Positions 28,449-39,712 of a DNA stretch of 64,000 bases are shown piece after piece (positions within the stretch are counted from its first letter, which is position 1; each line of letters opens with the position of its first letter). The notes under the pieces were generated by a model that did no database searches, was not told where the DNA came from, and saw only the letters and a list, made by a program, of their open reading frames with translations. Made by a program: the position numbers and the translations under genes. Source of the DNA: Myroides odoratus DSM 2801 (GTDB taxonomy: Bacteria > Bacteroidota > Bacteroidia > Flavobacteriales > Flavobacteriaceae). The stretch covers positions 1,461,100 through 1,525,099 of the forward strand of contig NZ_CM001437.1 in the NCBI RefSeq assembly GCF_000243275.1, given 5' to 3'.

Positions 28449-29597
28449 TTAAACTAAACTCTTTTTAAATGCTCTCCACCATCTATCAGGTAATTGCTGA
28501 GCGGTCGCCTTTTCGTAATCTTCATAGCTACAAGGCAGCAAGATTTTCTTTGTTAACTTTTCATTAACACCCGCCTCGACATTCACTTCTATCCACCATC
28601 TTCCGGAAATATCGCTCTTGTAAAATATTAAATTCTCGTAATCATCAAAAGGCACTATATACTTTATATAATTATCCTTACAGGCAAACGGATATTCATT
28701 GTAGCGATAATTAACACCTTCAATAAAATACCACAATATTTGTCCTAATAATAACGTTTCATTTGTTTGATTATTATAATTAAATATTCCAAAAGTACTA
28801 ACTTTATCGCTTAATCCACTATAACGAGCCAAAGAACAAATCTCTCTTCCGTCAAATCCGTTGGGATTATAGGTCGCGAAATTCCCTGAATCACTTGACT
28901 TTACAGCGTTGACGTCGATACTTACAATATCTGCATCACGCAATACCGGTTCCGCCAATGCAATATTATTAATAATTTCTCCAACTCGGTACGCTTCAAA
29001 GTATAAACTTTCAATTAAATCGATCTCTTCTTGCGAATTATAATACGTTTGGTAGCCTAAGTTTGAAAAATTAAACAAATTATTCGGTTCTTCTAGAATT
29101 ATTCTCGACAAGAAACTTTCCGCCGCAGGGCCTCCATCTTTTGCAACATCTAATTTATGATCAATACAAACGAGGTTCACCATCTGTTCTAATTTATCAT
29201 AACCCCTATACAATGCATAGGTCAAATCTTGGCTTCCACCAACTACGACAGGAATTGTTCCGTTCTTTACTAAATCTTCTACAATTTTCCTTAATAGAAA
29301 ATAAGTATCCTCCATCGATTCACCGGGTGTAATATCCCCTAAATCTGCTATTCGAACATTCCAATTCCCAGGAAATAACGTATAAAAAGCTTTTCTAACT
29401 TTCATCAGGTCCACCATAGCAGGTTCCGAAGCTAATCCTCTATTATCAGTTACACCTATAATAGCGATTTTATACTGCTCGTACTTATCGAAACTACCAC
29501 CAGAATGGAAATAAACTTTTTTACCTAAACTTTGGCTAGGTAATCCATCGATGTAATTTCTAAATTCAATACTAACTGGACGTAAAAGTTCTAACAT
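28449..29597 (-). CDS. Ureohydrolase (arginase)-family protein, annotated formimidoylglutamase, degenerate metal site
   Basis: The 382-aa protein has the arginase/ureohydrolase fold, but the metal-binding motifs are altered. GGSQDLT stands where GGDHS is expected. IDHKLDV replaces DAHxD, and SIDVNAVKSSD replaces SxDxDxxDP. The family is often annotated as formimidoylglutamase in Flavobacteriia. I see a probable pseudoenzyme or a different ligand. It lies between topA (14 nt downstream of it) and gldK. Linkage to gldKLMN is common in this family. Confidence 0.75.
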   Translation of the reverse strand: MLELLRPVSIEFRNYIDGLPSQSLGKKVYFHSGGSFDKYEQYKIAIIGVTDNRGLASEPAMVDLMKVRKAFYTLFPGNWNVRIADLGDITPGESMEDTYFLLRKIVEDLVKNGTIPVVVGGSQDLTYALYRGYDKLEQMVNLVCIDHKLDVAKDGGPAAESFLSRIILEEPNNLFNFSNLGYQTYYNSQEEIDLIESLYFEAYRVGEIINNIALAEPVLRDADIVSIDVNAVKSSDSGNFATYNPNGFDGREICSLARYSGLSDKVSTFGIFNYNNQTNETLLLGQILWYFIEGVNYRYNEYPFACKDNYIKYIVPFDDYENLIFYKSDISGRWWIEVNVEAGVNEKLTKKILLPCSYEDYEKATAQQLPDRWWRAFKKSLV

Positions 29598-29611
29598 GCC
29601 TTACTATTCAA

Positions 29612-32134
29612 TTATTTCTTGGTCGTTGTTTTTTTAGTCGTAGCTTTTTTAGCTGCCGGTTTTTTAGCTGCTGTAGCCTTTGTTTTCTTTGCAGGTGTTT
29701 TTGCTTCAATCATCGCTTTGACCTCATCCAACGTCAAAGCTTGCGCATCTACATCTTTAGACAACTCTATTTTCACCTTACCTTTTAAGATAACCGATCT
29801 TCCCCATCTTGCTTTCTCCACGCGGATACCTTCTGCTGTCCAATCGTGAATCACCTTATCTTTTTCTTTCTGAATTTTATCCTCAATCAATTCAGTGATA
29901 TCTTGATTCGATAAATTATCGAAGTTGTATTTCTTATTGACATTGATAAAGATATTATTCCACTTCAAGTAAGGACCAAATCGCCCTACACCTTTTTGTA
30001 CTGGTAGATCTTGATAAGTAGCAATTGGTCTATCTGCTTCCTCTTTTTCTTGAATAAACTCTAACGCTTTTTCGTAAGATACATCTAGTGGTTCTAATCC
30101 TTTTGGCAAAGAAATAAACGTTTTTCCAACGCGTACATAAGGACCAAATCGCCCATTATTTACTTCTACTTCTTCTCCTTTATATTCCCCTAACATACGA
30201 GGTAATAAGAATAGCTTTAATGCTTCTTCTAAAGTGATTGTTCCAATATTTTGATCTGGTGCTAAACTTGCAAATTGTTTATTTTCATCTTCAGCATCAC
30301 CAATTTGAGCCATAGGCCCGAATTTCCCTAAACGAACTAGCACTGGTTTACCAGAAGCAGGATCCGTACCTAAAATACGTTCCCCTGATTCACGCTCTGC
30401 ATTTTCTTCAACATCTTTTACTGTTGGATGAAAGTGATCGTAAAACTCACGCATCATCTTTGCCCAATCTTCTTCTCCAGCAGCAATAGCATCAAAATCT
30501 TCTTCTACTTTTGCCGTAAAGTTATAATCTAAGATTGTCTTGAAGTTCTTCACTAAGAAATCGTTGACAATAATTCCAATATCAGTCGGAATCATTTTTC
30601 CTTTATCTGACCCTGTTTTTTCCACCAACACTTTTTCAGTCACAGCAGCTTGAGCTAGCGTCATTACTTTATAATTGCGCTCTTTTCCTTCTGTTGTTCC
30701 TTTTTCTACATAATTACGTGCAATAATTGTAGAAATCGTTGGTGCATAGGTAGATGGTCGTCCAATTCCTAATTCCTCTAGCTTCTTCACTAAAGAAGCT
30801 TCTGTATAGCGAGCAGCAGGTTTACTAAAACGTTGTGTTGCCACAATTGCATTAGATAAAAGTGACTCTCCTACTTTTAAGTGTGGTAAGATTCCTTCTA
30901 CTTCTTCCTCTTCATCATCATGTCCTTCTAAGTATACTTTTAAGAATCCATCAAATAACAATACCTCACCTGTAGCTACGAATAAATCGCTGTATTTGTT
31001 CGCACCGATTTTCACATTCGTACGCTCCAATTTAGCATCACTCATCTGAGAAGCTAACGTACGTTTCCAGATCAAATCGTACAAACGCGCTTGATCTCTA
31101 TCCAAAGGCACGGAGTGTAAAGCCATATTCGTAGGTCTAATTGCCTCATGCGCTTCTTGTGCTCCTTTGCTCTTTGTTACATAACTTCTTGATTGTACAT
31201 ATTCTGCACCGTATGATTTTGCAATTTCAGCAGCAGCAGCTTTGGTCGCTTCTTCAGATAAATTCACACTATCGGTTCTCATATAGGTGATATATCCTTC
31301 TTCGTACAAACGCTGTGCTAACATCATGGTCTGTCCAACAGAATAATATAGCTTACGCGCTGCTTCCTGTTGTAAGGTTGATGTTGTAAATGGTGCGGCT
31401 GGTGATTTTTTAGCGGGTTTTGTTTCTAAATCCTTAATGGCATAGTTTGCTCCTATATTAAGGTTTAGAAAATCTTTGGCTTCTTGTTCACTAGCAAAAT
31501 TCTTTGATAATCTTGCTTTGACAACTTTGCCTTCAGCAGTTTTAAATTCTGCCGTTATAACATAAGAAGATTCGATTTTAAAATCGTTGATTTCTTTTTC
31601 TCTTTCAACAATTAATCGAACGGCTACAGACTGAACACGTCCAGCAGATAACCCTCCTTTTACTTTTTTCCACAATACGGGTGATAACTCATACCCTACC
31701 AAACGGTCTAATACACGTCTAGCTTGTTGTGCATTTACTAAATTATAATTAATCCCTCTTGGGTTATCAATCGCTTTTAGAATTGCTGACTTAGTAATTT
31801 CGTGAAAAACAATGCGTTTTGTTTTATTCTGATCTAGTTTTAACTCTTCTGCCAAATGCCAAGCAATGGCCTCACCCTCACGGTCCTCATCGGAAGCTAA
31901 CCAAACAACTTCTGCATTTTTAGAAAGATCTTTTAGTTTCTTTACTACTGCTTTCTTATCACTAGAAACCTCATATTTGGGTTTAAAATTATCTTCTACA
32001 TTAACCCCTATCTCTTTAGAAGGTAAATCCGCTATATGTCCATAACTAGATTCTACCTGATAATCTTTTCCTAAAAATTTCTCAATTGTTTTTGCCTTTG
32101 CAGGCGACTCCACGATCACTAAATTCTTTGCCAT
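29612..32134 (-). CDS. topA: DNA topoisomerase I
   Basis: The 840-aa type IA topoisomerase has a TOPRIM domain (SPAKAKTIEKFLG at the N-terminus and SDEDREGEAIAWHL at residues 81-94). The active-site Tyr is in YITYMRTD (Y284). Several toprim C-terminal repeats follow, then a Lys/Ala/Thr-rich basic tail (AAKKPAAKKATTKK). It relaxes negative supercoils. The downstream ureohydrolase gene is 14 nt away and probably cotranscribed. A TATTTTTG -7 box lies at 32154-32161. Confidence 0.98.
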   Translation of the reverse strand: MAKNLVIVESPAKAKTIEKFLGKDYQVESSYGHIADLPSKEIGVNVEDNFKPKYEVSSDKKAVVKKLKDLSKNAEVVWLASDEDREGEAIAWHLAEELKLDQNKTKRIVFHEITKSAILKAIDNPRGINYNLVNAQQARRVLDRLVGYELSPVLWKKVKGGLSAGRVQSVAVRLIVEREKEINDFKIESSYVITAEFKTAEGKVVKARLSKNFASEQEAKDFLNLNIGANYAIKDLETKPAKKSPAAPFTTSTLQQEAARKLYYSVGQTMMLAQRLYEEGYITYMRTDSVNLSEEATKAAAAEIAKSYGAEYVQSRSYVTKSKGAQEAHEAIRPTNMALHSVPLDRDQARLYDLIWKRTLASQMSDAKLERTNVKIGANKYSDLFVATGEVLLFDGFLKVYLEGHDDEEEEVEGILPHLKVGESLLSNAIVATQRFSKPAARYTEASLVKKLEELGIGRPSTYAPTISTIIARNYVEKGTTEGKERNYKVMTLAQAAVTEKVLVEKTGSDKGKMIPTDIGIIVNDFLVKNFKTILDYNFTAKVEEDFDAIAAGEEDWAKMMREFYDHFHPTVKDVEENAERESGERILGTDPASGKPVLVRLGKFGPMAQIGDAEDENKQFASLAPDQNIGTITLEEALKLFLLPRMLGEYKGEEVEVNNGRFGPYVRVGKTFISLPKGLEPLDVSYEKALEFIQEKEEADRPIATYQDLPVQKGVGRFGPYLKWNNIFINVNKKYNFDNLSNQDITELIEDKIQKEKDKVIHDWTAEGIRVEKARWGRSVILKGKVKIELSKDVDAQALTLDEVKAMIEAKTPAKKTKATAAKKPAAKKATTKKTTTKK

Positions 32135-32153
32135 ACTTCATTCTTTTGTGAAG

Positions 32154-32161
32154 CAAAAATA
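32154..32161 (-). promoter_or_regulatory. -7 box of topA promoter
   Basis: The minus strand reads TATTTTTG, 19 nt upstream of the ATG. Confidence 0.6.
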
Positions 32162-32749
32162 TGCGTTTTTTCTTAATATTTCTACTTCAACCGATATAAT
32201 TCATACTTTCTCTTAAAATCCTTTCCGATGATTTAAAAAATATACACTTTTTTAACGTTGATTAGAAAAAAATTCTTTTTTTCACCCAACACCTTATATA
32301 ATCAGAAATTCGTTCAAAAGTAAAAAAACAAAAGTAATTAATGCATACCTTCTTGTGTATTTTACTTTTTACATAAATTCAGAACACCTATAATATAAGG
32401 AAAATCCGCTGATTTCTGTACTAAAAAAAACGACTTTTCACTTAGTAATAACCACTCCTTTTCATTGTAAAATTTATATTTCTACTGGTATTAATTATCG
32501 TAATTCATCGCTGCGTAAAACTCAACTTTTATTACTAAAAAAAGCTTACGCAACTCCTTTTTTAGTTTTCTCACGACCTATTCAAACCATCCCTCAATCG
32601 TGCTTCAAGATTATAGTAGCCGCACATTTAAAGCAGCAATTCTGTTCAGATAGAACCTCCGGAATGAAAGGTTGCCTCTTCATTGCAATAAAATCGCTAA
32701 GAGCTTCTTAAATATAAAGCTGTCAACTTGTCAGCAAATAAAATTAAAC
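32162..32749. other. Long intergenic region between topA and miaB
   Basis: About 590 bp without a supported gene. It is strongly AT-rich near topA. From about 32490 to 32700 one plus-strand frame stays open for roughly 75 codons but has no start and no recognisable family. Nothing else stands out. Confidence 0.5.
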
Positions 32750-32757
32750 TATCTTTG
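32728..32757 (+). promoter_or_regulatory. Promoter of miaB
   Basis: The -33 TTG (32728-32730) and -7 TATCTTTG (32750-32757) are separated by 19 nt, the expected Bacteroidota spacing. The ATG is 34 nt downstream. Confidence 0.75.
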
Positions 32758-32791
32758 TGACTTAAAATAAAACTCCCTTTTAAATAATCAT

Positions 32792-34243
32792 ATGGAAAAG
32801 GTAATTGACGAAAATAAACAAGGAACGAGCTTACAGCTAGAACAGAATAGAGACAATACGAAAAAGCTTTTTATTGAGAGCTATGGTTGTCAAATGAATT
32901 TTTCAGATAGTGAAATCGTTGCTTCCATTTTATCTGATGCAGGATACAATACAACCAATAACTTAGAAGAAGCTGATTTAGTTTTAGTAAACACTTGTTC
33001 TATTCGCGACAAAGCTGAACAAACAGTACGCAAACGCTTAGACCAATACAACCGAGTAAAGAAAAAAAATCCAGGCATGAAAGTGGGTGTTTTAGGTTGT
33101 ATGGCGGAACGTCTAAAAAGTAAATTCTTAGAAGAAGAGAAGATTGTGGATATGGTTGTCGGACCTGATGCTTACAAAGATCTTCCTAACCTTTTAAAAG
33201 AAGTAGATGAAGGTAGAGATGCCATCAATGTAATTTTATCGAAAGATGAAACCTATGGTGATATTGCTCCTGTTCGTTTACAAAGTAATGGGGTTACTGC
33301 TTTTGTATCGATTACAAGAGGTTGTGACAACATGTGTACGTTTTGTGTTGTCCCTTTTACAAGAGGACGTGAACGCAGTAGAGAACCACACAGTATTATT
33401 TCAGAAATCCAAGATTTATACGAAAGAGGCTTCAAAGAAATCACTTTGTTAGGTCAAAACGTAGATAGTTACCTTTGGTATGGAGGAGGATTAAAGAAAG
33501 ATTATGACAAAGCCTCAGAAATTCAAAAAGCAACGGCGGTTGATTTCGCACAGCTTCTAGACTTATGTGCTACAAAATTCCCGAAGATGAGATTTCGTTT
33601 TTCGACTTCAAATCCACAGGATATGCACATGGAAGTAATTGAGGTCATTGCAAATCACGACAACATCTGTAAATATATTCACTTACCTGTTCAATCAGGA
33701 AGTACTCGTATCTTACAAGAGATGAATCGTCAACATACAAGAGAAGAATACATCGAATTAGTAGATAAGATTTACGCGTTAATTCCAGACATTTCTCTTT
33801 CACAAGATATGATTACAGGTTTCCCTACAGAAACAGAGGAAGACCACCAAGATACGCTTTCATTAATGGAGCATGTTCGCTATGATTTTGGTTTCATGTT
33901 TGCTTATTCAGAACGTCCAGGTACATTAGCTGCACGTAAACTAGAAGACGACATTCCAGAAGAAGTGAAAAAACGCCGTTTAAGCGAAATTATCGCAGTA
34001 CAAGGTAAGATTAGCTTAGAGCGTACAAAGCGTTTTGTAGGACAAACCGTAGAAGTTTTGATTGAAAAAACATCAAAGCGTTCAGATTTAGAATGGAGTG
34101 GAAGAAATTCACAGAATACAACCGTTGTATTCCCGAAAGAAAATTATAAAGTAGGTGACTTTGTAGAAGTTTACATTGAAGATTGTACTTCTGCTACCTT
34201 AATCGGTAAGGCTGTTGGTTATTCGCCAATGCAAGAAGATTAA
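32792..34243 (+). CDS. miaB: tRNA-2-methylthio-N6-dimethylallyladenosine synthase MiaB
   Basis: The 483-aa radical SAM methylthiotransferase has an N-terminal UPF0004 domain with cluster cysteines C33, C69 and C103. The radical SAM CxxxCxxC is C178/C182/C185 (GCDNMCTFC). A C-terminal TRAM domain follows. It converts i6A37 to ms2i6A37 in tRNAs. It heads a plus-strand run into the sigma-54 activator, LptE, TPR, SecG and GroE genes. Confidence 0.97.
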   Translation: MEKVIDENKQGTSLQLEQNRDNTKKLFIESYGCQMNFSDSEIVASILSDAGYNTTNNLEEADLVLVNTCSIRDKAEQTVRKRLDQYNRVKKKNPGMKVGVLGCMAERLKSKFLEEEKIVDMVVGPDAYKDLPNLLKEVDEGRDAINVILSKDETYGDIAPVRLQSNGVTAFVSITRGCDNMCTFCVVPFTRGRERSREPHSIISEIQDLYERGFKEITLLGQNVDSYLWYGGGLKKDYDKASEIQKATAVDFAQLLDLCATKFPKMRFRFSTSNPQDMHMEVIEVIANHDNICKYIHLPVQSGSTRILQEMNRQHTREEYIELVDKIYALIPDISLSQDMITGFPTETEEDHQDTLSLMEHVRYDFGFMFAYSERPGTLAARKLEDDIPEEVKKRRLSEIIAVQGKISLERTKRFVGQTVEVLIEKTSKRSDLEWSGRNSQNTTVVFPKENYKVGDFVEVYIEDCTSATLIGKAVGYSPMQED

Positions 34244-34280
34244 TCACCTTTTGAAAAAATAGTACGAAAAAGTTCACTAC

Positions 34281-35579
34281 ATGGAAAATGTTCAAGCGAT
34301 TAAACAACGATTTGAAATTATAGGTAATGACCCTAAGCTCAACCGTGCGATCCAAAAAGCAATACAAGTTGCGCCAACGGATATTTCGGTTTTAGTAACA
34401 GGAGAAAGTGGAGTTGGGAAAGAAAGTATTCCCAAAATCATCCATTCCCTATCCCACCGCAAGCACGGCAAATACATTGCTGTAAACTGTGGTGCTATTC
34501 CTGAAGGAACGATTGACAGTGAACTATTTGGTCACGAAAAAGGAGCTTTTACGGGTGCAATTAGCACGCGAGAAGGTTATTTTGAAGAAGCGAATGGGGG
34601 TACTATTTTTTTAGATGAAGTAGGTGAATTGCCGCTAACTACGCAGGTGCGTTTATTGCGTATTTTGGAAAATGGAGAATTTATTAAAGTAGGTTCTTCT
34701 CGTGTTCAAAAAACGGATATTCGCATTATTGCAGCGACAAATGTCAATATGATTGACGCCATACAAAAAGGTAAATTTAGAGAGGATTTATACTACCGTT
34801 TGAGTACCATTGAAATTAGCCTGCCTCCACTTCGAGAAAGAGGAGAAGATATTCACTTGTTGTTTAGAAAATTCGCTTCGGATTTTGCACATAAATACAA
34901 AATGCCTCCTGTCCGCTTAGATGCGAATGCAGCTAATTTTTTAATTCGCTATCGCTGGGATGGAAACATCAGACAATTGCGAAATGTGGCAGAGGAAATA
35001 TCTGTATTGGAAACAAACAGAGAAATTACACTTCCCATTTTACAGACGTATTTACCCAACCACGACAGACAATTACCTTCTGTCGTACAGAGTAAAAAAG
35101 CGGAGAGCGATTTCAGTACGGAACGAGAGATTTTATACAAAATTCTCTTTGACATGCGCAATGATATTACTGATCTAAAAAAACTGACCTTAGAGCTCTT
35201 AAAACAAGACAAAGGGCAGGTACAAGAGAGCAATCAGCACCTCATTCAACGCATCTACGGTAATAAAAATGAATCGGTGGATTATCCAGCTAATCCTTCG
35301 GATATTCTACAGTTGGAAAACAGCAATTCACATGCTGCACATCCTTCGCAACCAGTTCATCCTACGTATCATCCAACCATTATTGAAAATGAAGATGATG
35401 ATGACAACTACCTAATTGCAGAAACAGTGGAAGACGAACCACTTAATCTGGAAGAACAAGAAGTAGAATTAATCCGCAAATCTTTGGAACGCAACAAGGG
35501 AAAAAGAAAAGCGGCTGCCGAAGAGCTCGGTATTTCAGAACGAACTTTATATCGAAAGATTAAACAATATAACTTATAA
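34281..35579 (+). CDS. Sigma-54-interacting transcriptional regulator (no receiver domain)
   Basis: The 432-aa protein starts directly with the AAA+ domain: Walker A GESGVGKE (residues 41-48), sigma-54 contact loop GAFTGA (88-93) and Walker B near GGTIFLDEVGE (106-116). A Fis-type HTH closes it (KRKAAAEELGISERTLYRKIKQYNL). A roughly 100-residue acidic, low-complexity linker precedes the HTH. No N-terminal receiver or sensor is present. It activates sigma-54 promoters; targets are unknown. The stop abuts the lptE start, so the two are cotranscribed. Confidence 0.95.
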   Translation: MENVQAIKQRFEIIGNDPKLNRAIQKAIQVAPTDISVLVTGESGVGKESIPKIIHSLSHRKHGKYIAVNCGAIPEGTIDSELFGHEKGAFTGAISTREGYFEEANGGTIFLDEVGELPLTTQVRLLRILENGEFIKVGSSRVQKTDIRIIAATNVNMIDAIQKGKFREDLYYRLSTIEISLPPLRERGEDIHLLFRKFASDFAHKYKMPPVRLDANAANFLIRYRWDGNIRQLRNVAEEISVLETNREITLPILQTYLPNHDRQLPSVVQSKKAESDFSTEREILYKILFDMRNDITDLKKLTLELLKQDKGQVQESNQHLIQRIYGNKNESVDYPANPSDILQLENSNSHAAHPSQPVHPTYHPTIIENEDDDDNYLIAETVEDEPLNLEEQEVELIRKSLERNKGKRKAAAEELGISERTLYRKIKQYNL

Positions 35580-36086
35580 ATGATGAAGTTTAAACCAGTT
35601 CTTATCATTCTTTTTATAACTTTAGGCTTACAAAGTTGTAAGTACTATAACTTTACGGGAACAGGAAAAATTGATGCTGATTCTTTCCAGGTGAATTATT
35701 TTCAAAATAATGCGCCATTGGTTGAGCCAGGAATTGAACGTACCTTCACCCTAGCCTTGCAAGATTTGATTCAGAATCAAACCAGTTTAACCCTAACTAA
35801 TTCTGATGCAGATTTAGTTTATGAAGGTGAAATTGTCGATTATCGAATCAGCCCGATGACAGCAACTGCAGATCAGAGAGCCGCGCAAAACCGTTTGTAT
35901 ATCGCCATTAACGTGCGCTTTACAAACAAGCGAAATGCAGAAGATGATTTTGAAAAACGCTTCTCTTTCTATTATGACTATGATGCTAATGCACAATTAG
36001 TAGGAGCCACATTAAATACAGCCTTAGACGAAATTTACGAAAGAATTACGCAAGATGTATTCAATGAATCCCTAGCAAAATGGTAA
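35580..36086 (+). CDS. lptE: LptE family outer-membrane lipoprotein
   Basis: The 168-aa protein has a lipoprotein signal with Cys20 (LGLQSC). The LptE-like beta/alpha domain follows (SFQVNYFQNNAPLVEPGIERTFTLALQDLI). LptE plugs the LptD barrel that inserts lipopolysaccharide into the outer membrane. The start codon directly follows the stop of the sigma-54 activator. In Bacteroidota this gene regularly sits between that activator and the secG region. Confidence 0.9.
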   Translation: MMKFKPVLIILFITLGLQSCKYYNFTGTGKIDADSFQVNYFQNNAPLVEPGIERTFTLALQDLIQNQTSLTLTNSDADLVYEGEIVDYRISPMTATADQRAAQNRLYIAINVRFTNKRNAEDDFEKRFSFYYDYDANAQLVGATLNTALDEIYERITQDVFNESLAKW

Positions 36087-36105
36087 AAGATCAACAAGAA
36101 TTAAT

Positions 36106-37092
36106 TTGAATATAGCTACTTTACATACTTACTTAGCTGATCCAACACAAGTACAGCGTTCAGACATTCAAGAATTAAAACAATTACTTGAGCAGTACCC
36201 TTATGTACAGGCTATACGCAGTTTGTACCTGAAAGCCCTTTATTCAAATGAAAGTACCTCATACAACCAAGAGCTCAAAAAAACCGCTGCCTATACCTTA
36301 GACCGCGATATTTTATTTAGCTTCATTGTTTCGGATGATTTTACCGCTTACACTCCTTTATCCATCGACATAGCAGATGAAATTGAGGAAGAAATAGAGC
36401 CTGAAGTAAAGGAAAAAGACAAAGATCCAGAGCAGAATATCAGCACATTATTGCAAAATATTTCTAAAGTTGCTTATGAAATTGTACAAGAAAGTCCTTC
36501 TTTGGTGGATGACGGGGAAAAAGAAATAGAAGAAGTAACGATACAATCGGAATCCATCTCAATAGTAGAACCTCTAGTTCAAGAAGAACAAAAGACAGTT
36601 TCTCCTGTTGAAGAATTGGAAGATAAGCTAGAAATTGGGAAACCTTTAGCTTTTGAAGCAGGAGAAAAATACTCGTTTCAAGAATGGTTAAAGCTTTCCA
36701 AACAACAGCCAATTGTCCGTGAATTGGACACAAAAAACGAGGAAATACAGGCTGAAAAGGAAGAAAAAGAAGAGATAATTACGGAAGATGAAAAAAATTT
36801 TCAAAAAAGTTTGGAGAAAAAACAAGCCATGATTGATAAATTCATCGAAACAAATCCTAAAATTATCCCAACAAAAAAAGTTACGGCAAGCCCCATAAAT
36901 GTTGAATTATCGGTACAAGAGAATACCAGTTTAATGACGGAGACCTTAGCCAAAATTTATTTGGAGCAAAAAAAATATCAAAAAGCAATACAAGCTTATG
37001 AGATTTTAATTTTGAAATATCCAGAAAAAAGTAGTTTCTTTGCAAACCAAATATTAGATATAAAAGCGTTACAACAACATAATAGTTTATAA
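36106..37092 (+). CDS. TPR-like hypothetical protein
   Basis: The 328-aa protein uses a TTG start at 36106; no ATG lies in frame until well inside. The N-terminal part (IATLHTYLADPTQVQRSDIQELKQLLEQYPYVQAIRSLYLKAL) is conserved-looking and helical. A Glu/Lys-rich central segment of about 160 residues follows, and a C-terminal TPR unit (ETLAKIYLEQKKYQKAIQAYEILILKYP). No signal peptide is seen. The function is unknown. It lies between lptE and secG. Confidence 0.75.
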   Translation: MNIATLHTYLADPTQVQRSDIQELKQLLEQYPYVQAIRSLYLKALYSNESTSYNQELKKTAAYTLDRDILFSFIVSDDFTAYTPLSIDIADEIEEEIEPEVKEKDKDPEQNISTLLQNISKVAYEIVQESPSLVDDGEKEIEEVTIQSESISIVEPLVQEEQKTVSPVEELEDKLEIGKPLAFEAGEKYSFQEWLKLSKQQPIVRELDTKNEEIQAEKEEKEEIITEDEKNFQKSLEKKQAMIDKFIETNPKIIPTKKVTASPINVELSVQENTSLMTETLAKIYLEQKKYQKAIQAYEILILKYPEKSSFFANQILDIKALQQHNSL

Positions 37093-37094
37093 GC

Positions 37095-37484
37095 ATGAAC
37101 ACATTTACAGTATTTTTAGTATTGATTGCTATCGTATGTTTTTTATTAATTGTGGTTATTATGGTACAAAATCCTAAAGGTGGAGGTTTAGACTCATCTT
37201 TTGGAGGATCTACTGTTGCAGGAGGTGTAAAAAACACGAATGACTTCTTAGATAAGAGTACTTGGACTTTAGGAGCGGTGTTAATCATCCTAATCTTAAT
37301 GTCGAGCATTAGCTTTAGTGGTGGTGCAGTTGGAGATTCTAAACTTTTAGATCCTAACGCAGCAATGCCAGCACAACCTACTGTTCCTGCTGCAGCTAAC
37401 ACAGAAAACACGACAGAATCAACAACAGGAACTGAAGCTCCAGCTACTAGCGAGACTTCAACACCTGAAACTACACAAGAATAA
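37095..37484 (+). CDS. secG: Preprotein translocase subunit SecG
   Basis: The 129-aa protein has two transmembrane helices (about residues 3-23 and 55-75) joined by the conserved QNPKGGGLDSSFGGS loop. The C-terminal 40 residues are low-complexity, rich in Thr, Glu and Pro. SecG assists the SecYE channel. It starts 3 nt after the preceding gene. Confidence 0.95.
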   Translation: MNTFTVFLVLIAIVCFLLIVVIMVQNPKGGGLDSSFGGSTVAGGVKNTNDFLDKSTWTLGAVLIILILMSSISFSGGAVGDSKLLDPNAAMPAQPTVPAAANTENTTESTTGTEAPATSETSTPETTQE

Positions 37485-37509
37485 GAAAGTATTTTACTTT
37501 TCGTTATAG

Positions 37510-37540
37510 AATGCCAGCTGTCAAGTTGGCATTTTTTTTT
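37510..37540 (+). terminator. Terminator of secG
   Basis: The stem AATGCCA/TGGCATT with a loop is followed by nine T. Confidence 0.8.
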
Positions 37541-37563
37541 GGCAATAGGTGTCAATACAAGGT

Positions 37564-37580
37564 TTGGCACACTTTATGAC
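37564..37580 (+). promoter_or_regulatory. Sigma-54-like element upstream of groES (weak)
   Basis: TTGGCAC at 37564-37570 matches the -24 half of sigma-54 promoters. The -12 half is poor (ATGA in place of TTGC). It lies about 60 nt before groES. No TAnnTTTG box with correct spacing is obvious there. Confidence 0.25.
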
Positions 37581-37639
37581 TATTTATATAGCATTTAGAA
37601 CTAATATAAATAATTCAATTTTTATAAACTATAAACACT

Positions 37640-37915
37640 ATGGCATTAAACATTAAACCACTTGCGGATAGAGTTCTTATTGAACCTCAACCAGCAGAAA
37701 CAAAAACTGCTTCTGGTCTTTTTATTCCTGACACAGCGAAAGAAAAACCACAAAAAGGGACAGTAGTCGCTGTAGGAAACGGTACAAAAGACCACAACAT
37801 GACGGTACAAGTAGGCGATACAGTATTGTATGGTAAGTATGCAGGAACAGAGCTAAAATTAGAAGGTAAAGATTACCTAATCATGCGTGAAGATGACATC
37901 TTAGCGATTGTTTAA
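37640..37915 (+). CDS. groES: Co-chaperonin GroES
   Basis: The 91-aa protein is of canonical size. It has the mobile loop region ([21 protein letters not shown]) and GroES beta-barrel motifs such as [10 protein letters not shown] and [16 protein letters not shown]. It caps GroEL. groEL follows 41 nt later in a bicistron. Confidence 0.98.
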   Translation: MALNIKPLADRVLIEPQPAETKTASGLFIPDTAKEKPQKGTVVAVGNGTKDHNMTVQVGDTVLYGKYAGTELKLEGKDYLIMREDDILAIV

Positions 37916-37953
37916 TAAATTGAATAGTAACACACAAAGTAAAACAAGACTAA

Positions 37954-39585
<1,632 letters not shown>

Positions 39586-39607
39586 TAAAATCGCACATTT
39601 TATAGTT

Positions 39608-39643
39608 AAGTGGTTTGAGCAATTTGTTCAAGCCACTTTTTTT
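39608..39643 (+). terminator. Terminator of groESL
   Basis: The stem AAGTGGTTTGA/TCAAGCCACTT, with a 9-nt loop, ends in seven T. Confidence 0.85.
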
Positions 39644-39712
39644 ATGTTTAATAATAATTACCTCTTCACTTTTTCAATGTACAATCATTCATCGAAGCCT
39701 ATATTCCTTTTG

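Noticed and set aside
32490-32706. Open frame of about 75 codons on the plus strand upstream of miaB.
   Set aside because: No start codon, no recognisable product, and a promoter for miaB overlaps the end of the region.
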